From contig JBBCHM010000002.1 of NCBI GenBank assembly GCA_037200045.1, forward strand, positions 1 to 64,000: a stretch of 64,000 nucleotides of DNA, written 5' to 3'. The notes below the pieces were generated by a model. It saw nothing but the letters and a program-made list of their open reading frames with translations, ran no database searches and was not told the DNA's origin. Numbering within the stretch: position 1 is the first letter of the stretch; every line of letters starts with the position of its first letter. Below, one piece after another: positions 56,418-64,000 of the stretch. The translations under genes were made by a program, and so were the position numbers. The DNA comes from Rhizomicrobium sp. (GTDB lineage: Bacteria; Pseudomonadota; Alphaproteobacteria; Micropepsales; Micropepsaceae).

Positions 56418-58898
56418 GTGCAGATGAGAGGTGCGTCCAGAGCGAGATTGCTGCTCGGCGCGGCGGCCTTGTGCGTCGCCACGATTACCGGAGCGAGTTG
56501 TGCAGTCGCCGGGGCCGTCGCAAATTCAAACGATCGCACGACCTATGGTGACCCAGGTATCCTCGAAATGCCGAGCGCCCGAATGGACCCCGACGGCACC
56601 ATTTTTTTCACGGTCGGAGCCGTACAGGGCGCGCAACGATTCAATTTCAGCTTTCAAGCGCTTCCCTGGCTTCAAGCAAGTTTTCGCTACAGTCACCTCG
56701 CCAGCATCGGCGGAATAAAGAACGAGTTCGATCGCAGTTTTGGAATTAAGGTCCGGTTGGTCCAGGAATCCAGTCTGATGCCCGACATTTCGCTCGGCAT
56801 TCGCGACATTTTGGGCACGGGAATCTACAGTTCTGAATACCTGACAGCGACAAAGCAATTTTCGACTGTCGAATTCACAGCCGGGCTTGGATGGGGCCGG
56901 CTCTCGGATGATGCGACGATACCCAACGTGTTTGCAGTAGTCTTTCCGTCGTTCAAGGATCGTCGGCCTTTCGGTGCCACCGGAGCGGTGAATTTCGGCG
57001 AGTTCTTTCATGGCCCGGACACGGGCGTATTCGCAGGCGCGATCTGGCACACGCCGATCGACAATCTCAATGTTCTTGCCGAATTCAGCACGGACAAATA
57101 CCGCGGGGAGCAGGGGGCTGGCACCATCAAGATCAGATCGCCGGTGAACCTCGGCTTGTCGTATCGATTTTTCGATTCCGCGGCCGTATCGCTTGGCTGG
57201 TTATACGGCACAACCTACGGGGCAACGTTTACTCTGAGCGCCGATCCTACGATTCCCCTCTCGGTACAGAGACTCGCTCCGGAATTACCGCCGCCGAACA
57301 TCCGCTCGCCGCAGCAACAGGTAGCTTCGCTGACGGAATTGCTGGGCAAAAACGTCCGAACGACGTCCGGCCCTTGGGTGACATTGCCGAGCGCGACTAT
57401 CGACCGGGATAACTCGACAATATCCTCGGCTCTCATGAGCATTGGTTTACATGTTCGCGACGTGGAACTTGCCGGGAGAACCCTGCTCGTCAATGCCGAC
57501 CTTGCCAGTGCGCCGAAATCTCAGTGCGACGGTTATGCGCGCCTTGTCGCAAACCTCGAAGTCCGAGTCGACACGATCGCGCTCTCTGATCTGGATGGCG
57601 CCTCGGGGCAGGTGACGTTTTGCAACGTTGTCCAAGCTTCCGAGACGTCTCAGGCAGCGTCGCCCGCCGGAAACGCGGAGATCGACGAGACGTCCGATGC
57701 CGAGATGAAGATTCGTCGAGACGTGGCGGCGCAGTCCATCCGCATCGAGGCTCTCGCGATTCAGCAGAGCGTTATCTGGCTTTTCATGAATAACTACCAC
57801 TACCGGTCGGAAGATGAGGCAGCCGGACGTATCGCCAGAATATTGATGGCAGACGCGCCCAGCACGGTCGAGATAATGCATATCGTCTCGGTCAAGAACG
57901 GAATTCCCATGCGCGACTTCCAGATCTCGCGCAATGCGCTGGAGCGTTCGGCCACCGTCGAGGGAGGCTCGGCGGAGTTGGGCAATTCGATCGCGTTGCT
58001 TGCGCCGCCTTTGAGCAATCCCGTACTCGACCGCGCATTCGAAGATAGCTACCCGCGGTTTAGCTGGAACTTGGGACCGGGACTTCGCGAAGGGCTGTTC
58101 GATCCCGACCAGCCATTGGAAGTGCAAATATATGCTTCGCTCGAGGCAGCCATGCAGCTCACGCCGAACATCACGCTTGATGCGCGGCTTGAAGCCAATA
58201 TCTACAACAACTTCAATCTTTCACGACCTTCCAACAGCCTTCTGCCGCACGTTCGCAGCGATATCATCAGCTATCTGCGCGATGGTTCCGACGGTGTAAC
58301 CAAGCTCGATTTCGTTTATCGAACACGTCTTGCCCGAGACGTCACTTTTGAGGCCAGGGCCGGATATCTCGAACAGATGTTCGCTGGCGCGGGGGCACAA
58401 GCTCTTTGGCGGCCGGACGGAGGCCGGATCGCGCTGGGGGTCGATGTCTATCAGGTGTGGCAGCGCGATTTCGACGAACTCTATGGCCTTCAAAAATATC
58501 ATATTCTGACCGGCCATGTTTCGGTCTATTACAATTCGCCATGGTACGGACTGAATTTCGCCGTTCACGGCGGGCGCTATCTCGCGGGAGACTATGGCGC
58601 CACGTTCGAGGTGACGCGGCGGTTCTCGACAGGCGTGGAAATCGGAGCCTTTGCGACCTTTACCAATGTGCCATTCTCAAAATTCGGCGAAGGCAGCTTC
58701 GATAAAGGCCTAATTATCCACATCCCGCTCGAGTGGAGCTTGCCATTTCCGAGCCAGTCTTCCATCGATTTCCTGCTTCGCTCGTTGACGAGAGATGGCG
58801 GCCAGCGTCTGGACTCCGACGATTCCCTGATAAAGGAGACGGATTCAACTAGCTTTGCGGAGGATTCGTCGCATCTCGATGACATTGTCTCGCCTTAG
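56418..58898 (+). CDS. yjbH: YjbH-family exopolysaccharide outer-membrane protein
   Basis: An 826-residue protein with an N-terminal signal (RARLLLGAAALCVATITGAS), then the YjbH start: YGDPGILEMPSARMDPDGTIFFTVGAVQGAQRFNFSFQALPWLQASFRYS, followed by a long region of alternating strands typical of a barrel. It has a second barrel-like half near the C terminus (ARAGYLEQMFAGAGAQALWRPDG; GLNFAVHGGRYLAGDYGATFEVTRRFSTGVEIGAF). E. coli YjbH (GfcD-like) is needed for yjb/group-4 polysaccharide secretion. The stop lies 20 bp inside the YjbF-like gene. Symbol by family resemblance. Confidence 0.88.
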   Translation: MQMRGASRARLLLGAAALCVATITGASCAVAGAVANSNDRTTYGDPGILEMPSARMDPDGTIFFTVGAVQGAQRFNFSFQALPWLQASFRYSHLASIGGIKNEFDRSFGIKVRLVQESSLMPDISLGIRDILGTGIYSSEYLTATKQFSTVEFTAGLGWGRLSDDATIPNVFAVVFPSFKDRRPFGATGAVNFGEFFHGPDTGVFAGAIWHTPIDNLNVLAEFSTDKYRGEQGAGTIKIRSPVNLGLSYRFFDSAAVSLGWLYGTTYGATFTLSADPTIPLSVQRLAPELPPPNIRSPQQQVASLTELLGKNVRTTSGPWVTLPSATIDRDNSTISSALMSIGLHVRDVELAGRTLLVNADLASAPKSQCDGYARLVANLEVRVDTIALSDLDGASGQVTFCNVVQASETSQAASPAGNAEIDETSDAEMKIRRDVAAQSIRIEALAIQQSVIWLFMNNYHYRSEDEAAGRIARILMADAPSTVEIMHIVSVKNGIPMRDFQISRNALERSATVEGGSAELGNSIALLAPPLSNPVLDRAFEDSYPRFSWNLGPGLREGLFDPDQPLEVQIYASLEAAMQLTPNITLDARLEANIYNNFNLSRPSNSLLPHVRSDIISYLRDGSDGVTKLDFVYRTRLARDVTFEARAGYLEQMFAGAGAQALWRPDGGRIALGVDVYQVWQRDFDELYGLQKYHILTGHVSVYYNSPWYGLNFAVHGGRYLAGDYGATFEVTRRFSTGVEIGAFATFTNVPFSKFGEGSFDKGLIIHIPLEWSLPFPSQSSIDFLLRSLTRDGGQRLDSDDSLIKETDSTSFAEDSSHLDDIVSP

Positions 58899-59559
58899 AA
58901 TTCACACTTCTCGTCTCCGCTTGGCAGCCGCTCTGGCGGCTGGCACGATTCTGGCCGGCTGTAGTTCGGACAATGCCGATTGGTCGAATCTCTTCCGCAT
59001 CGCCGTCAATTCGTGGAAGACCCGAGACGCGGCGGTGTCGCTGGACCGGGCCGCGGCTATTCCCTATGCAACCTTGGGAATTCGAATCGATGGGGGACCG
59101 GAACAGATCCTTGTGCTGGCGACAGACGTGGCAGGCGAGCGTCTTTGGGCATCGTCGGCAAAAGTGGCGATCTTGACCAAAAGCGGACGGATCGTGAGCA
59201 CATCGGGATTTGGCACAGATCTCACCGCCTACCACCCGTCCGCGCCGGACGCCAACAACGCTTTGTCGCCAGGCAATCACGTCTGGACGGGGGATTTTGC
59301 GGACATCGGCCAGTACTCCGTCCAGATCCAATGCATTGTGTCGCCCGGGGTGCCCGATCCGATCTCAATCCTAGGGGCGGAATTTCAGACGCTGCGCATC
59401 GACGAAAGCTGTCAGAGCGACCATCTGAAGTGGCGATTCACGAACAGCTATTGGCTGACGCCCAACACCAATCGTATCTGGAAGGCTATCCAGCACATCC
59501 ATCCGAAAGGACCAGAAATCCAGATCGAATTGCTTCGCCCGCCAGATAGTCCGCAATAG
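58879..59559 (+). CDS. yjbF: YjbF/GfcB-family lipoprotein
   Basis: A 226-residue lipoprotein with a hydrophobic signal ending in the lipobox TILAGC (Cys at about residue 28). The mature part opens WSNLFRIAVNSWKTRDAAVSLDRAAAIPYATLGIRIDGGPEQILVLA, the YjbF/GfcB pattern. It later shows NHVWTGDFADIGQYSVQIQC and LKWRFTNSYWLTPNTNRIWKAIQHIHP. ATG 58879 overlaps yjbH by 20 bp, with GGAGG a little upstream. It belongs to the exopolysaccharide secretion system with YjbH. No YjbG homologue is seen between them. Confidence 0.87.
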   Translation: MTLSRLRIHTSRLRLAAALAAGTILAGCSSDNADWSNLFRIAVNSWKTRDAAVSLDRAAAIPYATLGIRIDGGPEQILVLATDVAGERLWASSAKVAILTKSGRIVSTSGFGTDLTAYHPSAPDANNALSPGNHVWTGDFADIGQYSVQIQCIVSPGVPDPISILGAEFQTLRIDESCQSDHLKWRFTNSYWLTPNTNRIWKAIQHIHPKGPEIQIELLRPPDSPQ

Positions 59560-59722
59560 GCGGCGAAGCACGTCTTCGGCGTCGGTCCTTGTCGTCCATT
59601 CGCGGCCGGACGCTCCCCCCGGGGGCCGGTTCAGGCGCGATGGACAATGACCAGCGATAGCTCGTCTCGATTCCCGGCCTGAGTGATATGGACAATGTTC
59701 AACTTGACCTGAGCCCCATCTT

Positions 59723-60661
59723 TCATCCAGTTGGAAGTAGAGCCTGACCTTCATTTGAGCCTTGCTGGCTCGGTGATGCAACGGGACGGGGCGCGGAGCC
59801 CCAGAAGCGCAGCGACCCGTCCCGTTGCATCGCGGGATCGCTGAGTTTGGCGTAGATCGCTGGCGGCACATTGCCGATGGCACTGTGCGGCCTGACGGTG
59901 TTGTAGTCCTCCATCCACTCGGCCAGTGCCACGCGAGCGCCAGCGAGCGATGCGAAGAGTGTCTCGTTGAGCAGTTCATCGCGCAGACGGCCGTTGAAGC
60001 TCTCGATGAAGGCGTTCTGGGTCGGCTTGCCGGGCGCGATGTAATGCCACGCGACCTGCGCCTCTTGCGACCAGCTCAAGATCGCCATGCTGGTGAACTC
60101 CGTGCCGTTGTCGCTGACGATCGACAATGGCTTGTCGCGCCGTGCGGCGATGGCATCGAGTTCGCGCCCAACACGCATGCCCGAGAGCGAGGTATCGGCC
60201 ACCAGCGCCAGGCACTCTCGTGTGAAGTCGTCCACCACCACGAGGATGCGGAACCGGCGGCTGTCGCTGAGCTGGTCGCTCAGGAAGTCCAGCGACCAGC
60301 GCTGGTTCGGCCCCTGCGGGATCGCCATCGGAGCCCTTGTTCCCAGCGCTCTTTTGCGACCGCCACGCCGGCGAACCTGGAGTCGTTCGTCGCGATAGAG
60401 GCGTCTCAGCTTCTTGTGGTTCACATGTGTCCCCTCGCGGCGGATCAGGATCAGCAGCCGCCGGTAGCCGAACCGGCGGCGGATGGCGGCAAGCTCGCGC
60501 AGCCGGGCGCGCAGGACCGCATCGTCGGGCCGGATGCTGCGATACCGCATCGAGGCCCGATCCGCTGCTATCACCTGGCACGCCCGGCGCTGGCTCACCT
60601 CATAGGATTGGCAGAGATGGGCCGCAGCTTGCCGCTTCACGACGGGCGTCACCATTTTTTT
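59723..60661 (-). CDS. IS3-family transposase OrfB
   Basis: The integrase-type DDE domain is visible: PNQRWSLDFLSDQ (Asp), VSDNGTEFTSMAIL (Asp) and FIESFNGRLRDELLNE (Glu), with HxxK-like HKKLRRLYRDERLQVRRRGGRKR upstream. OrfB is read by -1 frameshifting from OrfA at the run of seven A at about 60654-60660, giving the OrfAB fusion. The 5' boundary given is the frameshift site. Intact as read. Confidence 0.88.
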   Translation of the reverse strand, partial: KKMVTPVVKRQAAAHLCQSYEVSQRRACQVIAADRASMRYRSIRPDDAVLRARLRELAAIRRRFGYRRLLILIRREGTHVNHKKLRRLYRDERLQVRRRGGRKRALGTRAPMAIPQGPNQRWSLDFLSDQLSDSRRFRILVVVDDFTRECLALVADTSLSGMRVGRELDAIAARRDKPLSIVSDNGTEFTSMAILSWSQEAQVAWHYIAPGKPTQNAFIESFNGRLRDELLNETLFASLAGARVALAEWMEDYNTVRPHSAIGNVPPAIYAKLSDPAMQRDGSLRFWGSAPRPVASPSQQGSNEGQALLPTG

Positions 60662-60915
60662 GAATTGAGATCCTTCAACATGGCGACGTCGAGCATCGTC
60701 TCGGCCAGCAACTTCTTCAGCTTGCGGTTCTCGTCTTCGAGAGCCTTCAGCTTCCGGGCGTCCGACACGTCCATCCCGCCGAACTTCGCCTTCCACTTGA
60801 AGAAGGTCGCGCTGCTGACGCCGTGCTTGCGGCACAGGTCGGCCGTCTTCATCCCCGCCTCGTGCTCGCGCAGAATCCCAATGATCTGCTCTTCCGTGAA
60901 CCTCGAATGCTTCAT
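60649..60915 (-). CDS. IS3-family transposase OrfA
   Basis: An 88-residue helix-turn-helix protein (MKHSRFTEEQIIGILREHEAGMKTADLCRKHGVSSATFFKWKAKFGGMDVSDARKLKALEDENRKLKKLLAE) with a leucine-zipper-like tail. It overlaps OrfB at an A7 slippery run. Typical of the IS407 group. Confidence 0.92.
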   Translation of the reverse strand: MKHSRFTEEQIIGILREHEAGMKTADLCRKHGVSSATFFKWKAKFGGMDVSDARKLKALEDENRKLKKLLAETMLDVAMLKDLNSKKW

Positions 60916-61126
60916 CGTCCGTCTCCCTCCAGAGGCCGGACTCTACTCAAATTTGGAGGAAGTTCAGGGGCTCAGGTCAGAACCCGCCAGCTTGTCAGTG
61001 GTTATTTCCCTGCGGCACCTGTGAGGTGCTCACGAGCGCAAGCGCGACGCGGCAACATCCCCAATGTCAAAGCCTGATGGAACGAGTCTTTCCCTGGACG
61101 ATAACTATCCGCCGATCGGCTACAAT

Positions 61127-62353
61127 TCATCCTTCGGACGATCCCGGCACCCGCAGGCCCATTCTGTTCGATTGCATCACCGCTTCGAATGCCGCTCGCA
61201 GAAGCGCGCCGCGCTCCGCCCAATCAAACAGCATCTCGCATCGCGTGAAAGCCGCATCGGTCATGGATTCCAGCGCGGCATCGTCCCCAATGCGATCCAC
61301 GACCAATCGCACCAGAGCCGCCATATCGTGCGCCGCCAGGTAATGGCGCCCCGCCTGGAGGCCCGTGCCGCCCATCGCGCTCTCCAGTCCGACGACGACC
61401 ACCCGGCCGAAGATATAATCCAGCAGTTTGAGCTTGAAGCCGCCGCCCGCCCGTTCGGGGACGATTCCCATCCGGGCCGTTGCCAGCTCCGTCATCACAT
61501 CGTTCACCGGACCGACAATCTCCGCCCAGGCGAACCTCCTTTCCAATTGCGCTCGATAGGCTTCATCCATATGGCCTACGATGCGTAATCGGATTCCGGC
61601 TGCCGGAAAAACGGGTGTCGCGGCATCCAGCAACGCTTCGACGTTCATGCGCTTGGCCACCCACTGATAGGAACCCACGACGATCGCCGTGCGCGGAATC
61701 CGGCTCCATGACCGCCTTGCTTGGCGCGGCCCTTCATAGCCGGGAGAAACCAACAGATGCGGCTTGCCGCAAAAGTCTGGCTGGAACTGCAGCCAGTCGT
61801 CTTCGGTTATGGTGGTCAAAAGATCGACGGCCGCAAGCGACTTTCTCTCAAGCTGCGCGGTCTTCCACGCATCGAAGCGCTGCACCATCTTCATTGCAAG
61901 TCCGGCGGTCTGCTCGGCGACACGGCGCCGGGTCGTAGTCTCATGGTTGTGCGAGAGATAGACTAGGAACGGCCTGTGCGCCCTGCCCTTCAGCGCGTTG
62001 CGCACCAGTCGGAAGGCACCAAGAGAGCCCAAGGCGTCAAAAACGATTCCATCCCAGGTCTGCGCCAGCGCACGCCGGATCGCCTCGCGGCGTTGCGGCG
62101 TGTCGAAGACCGAGGCGATATTGGGCAGCGGCGAGAACAGGGATCGCAAGCGCCCCCTGTAGTCGGAACCGACGATTTGCCATGTCACATTGGGCTGGTC
62201 CAGTGCCGCGACGTTGTCGTTCGGGCCGGGGTGGCAAAGTACGTGGATTTCGATGCCCTGGCGCGCGCACGCTTCGATCAGGTGGCGGGAATAGAGCAAA
62301 TCCCCGGCGATAGAGGGATAGGGAAGCGTTTTGGTCAGCCAGAGAAGGCGCAT
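61127..62353 (-). CDS. Glycosyltransferase (GT4-like)
   Basis: A 408-residue GT-B-fold enzyme. It begins MRLLWLTKTLPYPSIAGDLLYSRHLIEAC (donor-side glycine loop). The C-terminal half has IVVGSYQWVAKRMNVEALLDAA, IRLRIVGHMD, and ERAGGGFKLKLLDYIFGRVVVVGLESAMGG, the nucleotide-sugar-binding pattern with the E-x7-E-like region. It probably adds a sugar to the lipid-linked repeat unit; donor and acceptor are unknown. ATG 62353 is chosen by homology. The flippase gene ends 8 bp upstream on the same strand. Confidence 0.85.
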   Translation of the reverse strand: MRLLWLTKTLPYPSIAGDLLYSRHLIEACARQGIEIHVLCHPGPNDNVAALDQPNVTWQIVGSDYRGRLRSLFSPLPNIASVFDTPQRREAIRRALAQTWDGIVFDALGSLGAFRLVRNALKGRAHRPFLVYLSHNHETTTRRRVAEQTAGLAMKMVQRFDAWKTAQLERKSLAAVDLLTTITEDDWLQFQPDFCGKPHLLVSPGYEGPRQARRSWSRIPRTAIVVGSYQWVAKRMNVEALLDAATPVFPAAGIRLRIVGHMDEAYRAQLERRFAWAEIVGPVNDVMTELATARMGIVPERAGGGFKLKLLDYIFGRVVVVGLESAMGGTGLQAGRHYLAAHDMAALVRLVVDRIGDDAALESMTDAAFTRCEMLFDWAERGALLRAAFEAVMQSNRMGLRVPGSSEG

Positions 62354-62361
62354 GGCAGGTT

Positions 62362-63726
62362 TTAGGTATGCCAAGCTTGGCGAAATCTCATCAACACGAA
62401 GAGACAACCCGGCAACGCGATCAGCACCGTAATGGCCAGATATCCCCAAGCAATGCCCACAGCTCCAAAATAGTAGCCGAGCACAAGCGTACTCAACGCG
62501 GTGAGAAAACCGATGATGAGCGAGATCGCCAAGAGCGGTTCTCGCTTATGTGCACGCAGATAAAATGCAATCGGCATCATTATCTGAATGACGACCGATG
62601 CCAGAAGAAAAATCGCGAGCGGGGTCAAAGGCAGCAGCCGACGCGCGAATGGGACTTGATAGAGATGCAAGAGATAAACACCGCCGAGCAAGACCGCGCC
62701 ACCAAACAGGAGCAACACGCCCGAACTCGCGCTCAGCCGAATCGCCAAACGATCCAACTCTGCCCAGTTGCGTTGCGCGACAAGCATTCCAAATAAGGGG
62801 ACTTTGGTTTGTACGACAGTTCCCGTAATGCCGCTTAGAGATTGTATTATGCTCCACGTCATTCCCATCTGAGCCGCCGCCATAGGCCCCTGAAATTTGA
62901 ATAGGACCGGCGTAAAAAGGGAAAAAGAAAGATAGCCGCTTATCCAACTCAGCATTATTCTCCATTGCATCGGCCATAATTCGGTGAGCCATCCCGATTT
63001 CGAATAGTCGCGCCTGAACAAAGAAACGAAGAAGACCTGGTGTCTCAGTAGCACCATTAGCCCCATACTTAAGACGCCGGCCCAAAGACTTATGGCGGAA
63101 GACCACAATCCTCCGCCAAAGTAAATTGCGATACATAGCGCCAAACCGGTACTAATACCACGAATAAATCGAATCTGATAACTGGAGATAACTTGGTTCG
63201 TGCCATCGAGCACACAGAAGAACGGGAGCAAACAAAGGTCAGCAACCACGGCGAGGCAAAGCGCCGTCCATTGCCAAATCCAGCCTATATGGATATTTGA
63301 ATGGTGGAAAATAATATATCCCGCGACCTCGGCTCCTAAAAAAAATAGAAGTGATGCAGTCCCGAACCATCGAATGGCGAAGTGCATTAACCCGGCTAGT
63401 CTGTCGGCCGCGAGATCGTTGCCTTCTACGCTTCCATCGCCTCCCAAGCGCAGATGAATCCATTCGTGGCTGACATATTGAATTAGCACTTGGCCTAACC
63501 CAAGCTCGGCAAATACCTGCAGCGCAATCAGGCTCATGAACGTGTAGTGGAACCCCTGTACATCCAGGGAAAAGAAGCGGGCAATCAGGAGCAACGACAC
63601 CGCGCTTTGCGCTATGTTCCAGACACGGCCGAGGCCGCCATAGAAAGACGCCCGATCCAGCCCCGCGATATGAACCCCCCACTTAACAAATATCACGGCT
63701 GATCTAGTTACATTGCTCGCAAACAT
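62362..63726 (-). CDS. Wzx-like oligosaccharide flippase
   Basis: About 454 residues, with some twelve hydrophobic segments and the polysaccharide-translocase layout (GLGRVWNIAQSAVSLLLIARFFSLDVQGFHYTFMSLIALQVFAELGLGQVLIQYVSHEW). It would move undecaprenyl-linked repeat units across the inner membrane. The start is uncertain: ATG 63726 is assumed, and ATGs at 63765 or 63774 are possible, none with a strong ribosome site. The gene is clearly richer in A+T than its neighbours, suggesting acquisition. The remaining 274 bp to the window end show no supported gene. Confidence 0.82.
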   Translation of the reverse strand: MFASNVTRSAVIFVKWGVHIAGLDRASFYGGLGRVWNIAQSAVSLLLIARFFSLDVQGFHYTFMSLIALQVFAELGLGQVLIQYVSHEWIHLRLGGDGSVEGNDLAADRLAGLMHFAIRWFGTASLLFFLGAEVAGYIIFHHSNIHIGWIWQWTALCLAVVADLCLLPFFCVLDGTNQVISSYQIRFIRGISTGLALCIAIYFGGGLWSSAISLWAGVLSMGLMVLLRHQVFFVSLFRRDYSKSGWLTELWPMQWRIMLSWISGYLSFSLFTPVLFKFQGPMAAAQMGMTWSIIQSLSGITGTVVQTKVPLFGMLVAQRNWAELDRLAIRLSASSGVLLLFGGAVLLGGVYLLHLYQVPFARRLLPLTPLAIFLLASVVIQIMMPIAFYLRAHKREPLLAISLIIGFLTALSTLVLGYYFGAVGIAWGYLAITVLIALPGCLFVLMRFRQAWHT

Positions 63727-64000
63727 TGGCACCGACGGATTTTGGAAAAGCTCATATTGGAGCATAGTGCCCATTGTCACTCGCGCATAGGGCGCTTCCG
63801 CCGCCTGTCGCCCGATCGGGACGTCGACGATCACAGCGAAATCGAAAATTGCAGCTTGCTTGCTGAGGCCCACCTATTGGAGAATGAACACCTAAAACAA
63901 ATCCAATGCTCGTTTAAAAGACCTTGGCGGACAAGGCTCATTGATCCTAGATCGCAGTTCAATCAGGTGTTGTTCTAATGGCTTCGTCACGATCGCTTGC

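Larger units (their letters stand above)
59704..60980 (-). mobile_element. IS3-family insertion sequence (IS407-like)
   Basis: A 1.28-kb element. Terminal repeats TGACCTGAGCCCC (from 59705) and its complement (ending 60979) continue imperfectly inward. AAC directly flanks both ends (59701-59703 and 60981-60983), a plausible 3-bp target duplication. It inserted between yjbF and the glycosyltransferase gene without breaking either frame. Confidence 0.85.

Noticed and set aside
63742..63978. 78-codon plus-strand frame at the window's right edge
   Set aside because: No ribosome site or similarity, and it overlaps the likely upstream region of the flippase on the other strand.

Overview
The window is GC-rich, densely coding chromosomal DNA from an alphaproteobacterium. 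The gene types support this: an alphaproteobacterial-type SerC next to SerA, sdhE overlapping mfd and divergent from recG, a cydABX operon with the small CydP gene, and paired acyl-CoA dehydrogenases with an APH-like kinase plus DUF6285. A Rhizomicrobium/Micropepsaceae-like lineage is only a guess. There is no rRNA, no CRISPR array and no clear integrase. One tRNA-like sequence is present.

Layout. (1) 1-11331: serine biosynthesis (serC-serA), a small ABM-fold monooxygenase, and two paralogous membrane histidine kinases, the first frameshifted, on either side of an enoyl-CoA hydratase. A chorismate mutase/acyl-CoA dehydrogenase/acyl-CoA dehydrogenase group follows on the minus strand, then an SDR and a phytanoyl-CoA dioxygenase-like enzyme. 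(2) 11347-14297: a complete cytochrome bd oxidase operon, cydP-cydA-cydB-cydX, including two very small genes of 49 and 34 codons. (3) 14450-18257: a Baeyer-Villiger-type flavin monooxygenase, an isoprenylcysteine-methyltransferase-like membrane protein, and an isopenicillin-N-synthase-like oxygenase bracketed by two large palindromic intergenic repeats. (4) 18437-24387: a foreign island bounded by 49-bp inverted repeats that resemble IS21-type ends. It holds three back-to-back IS5-like elements, a broken IS1-like transposase, a broken DUF6471 gene, a tRNA-like sequence, and one large gene (N-terminal membrane anchor, OmpA-like C terminus) that the IS5 array cuts in two. (5) 24635-36361: mfd, sdhE, recG, a TPR/SPOR protein, the APH-like kinase/DUF6285 pair, an ABC exporter pair and an aldo/keto reductase.

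(6) 36366-64000: a large envelope-polysaccharide region. Precursor genes make GDP-fucose (gmd, fcl, manC/PMI), a UDP-GlcNAc 4,6-dehydratase product, UDP-glucuronate (ugd), UDP-galactose (galE), UDP-glucose (galU) and activated sulfate (cysD, cysNC). Surface and export genes include Wzi, a very large SLBB export protein, YjbH and YjbF, and a YjbE/GfcA-like small secreted protein. A glycosyltransferase and a low-GC Wzx-like flippase lie at the right edge behind an IS3 insertion. Together they suggest a fucose- and uronate-containing exopolysaccharide or capsule, possibly sulfated, exported by a YjbEFGH/group-4-capsule-like outer-membrane apparatus.

Frameshifts concentrate in the island. The two tandem IS5 copies differ from each other only by single-base indels, nearly all in short G or C runs, so some apparent pseudogenes may reflect base-calling or assembly errors.
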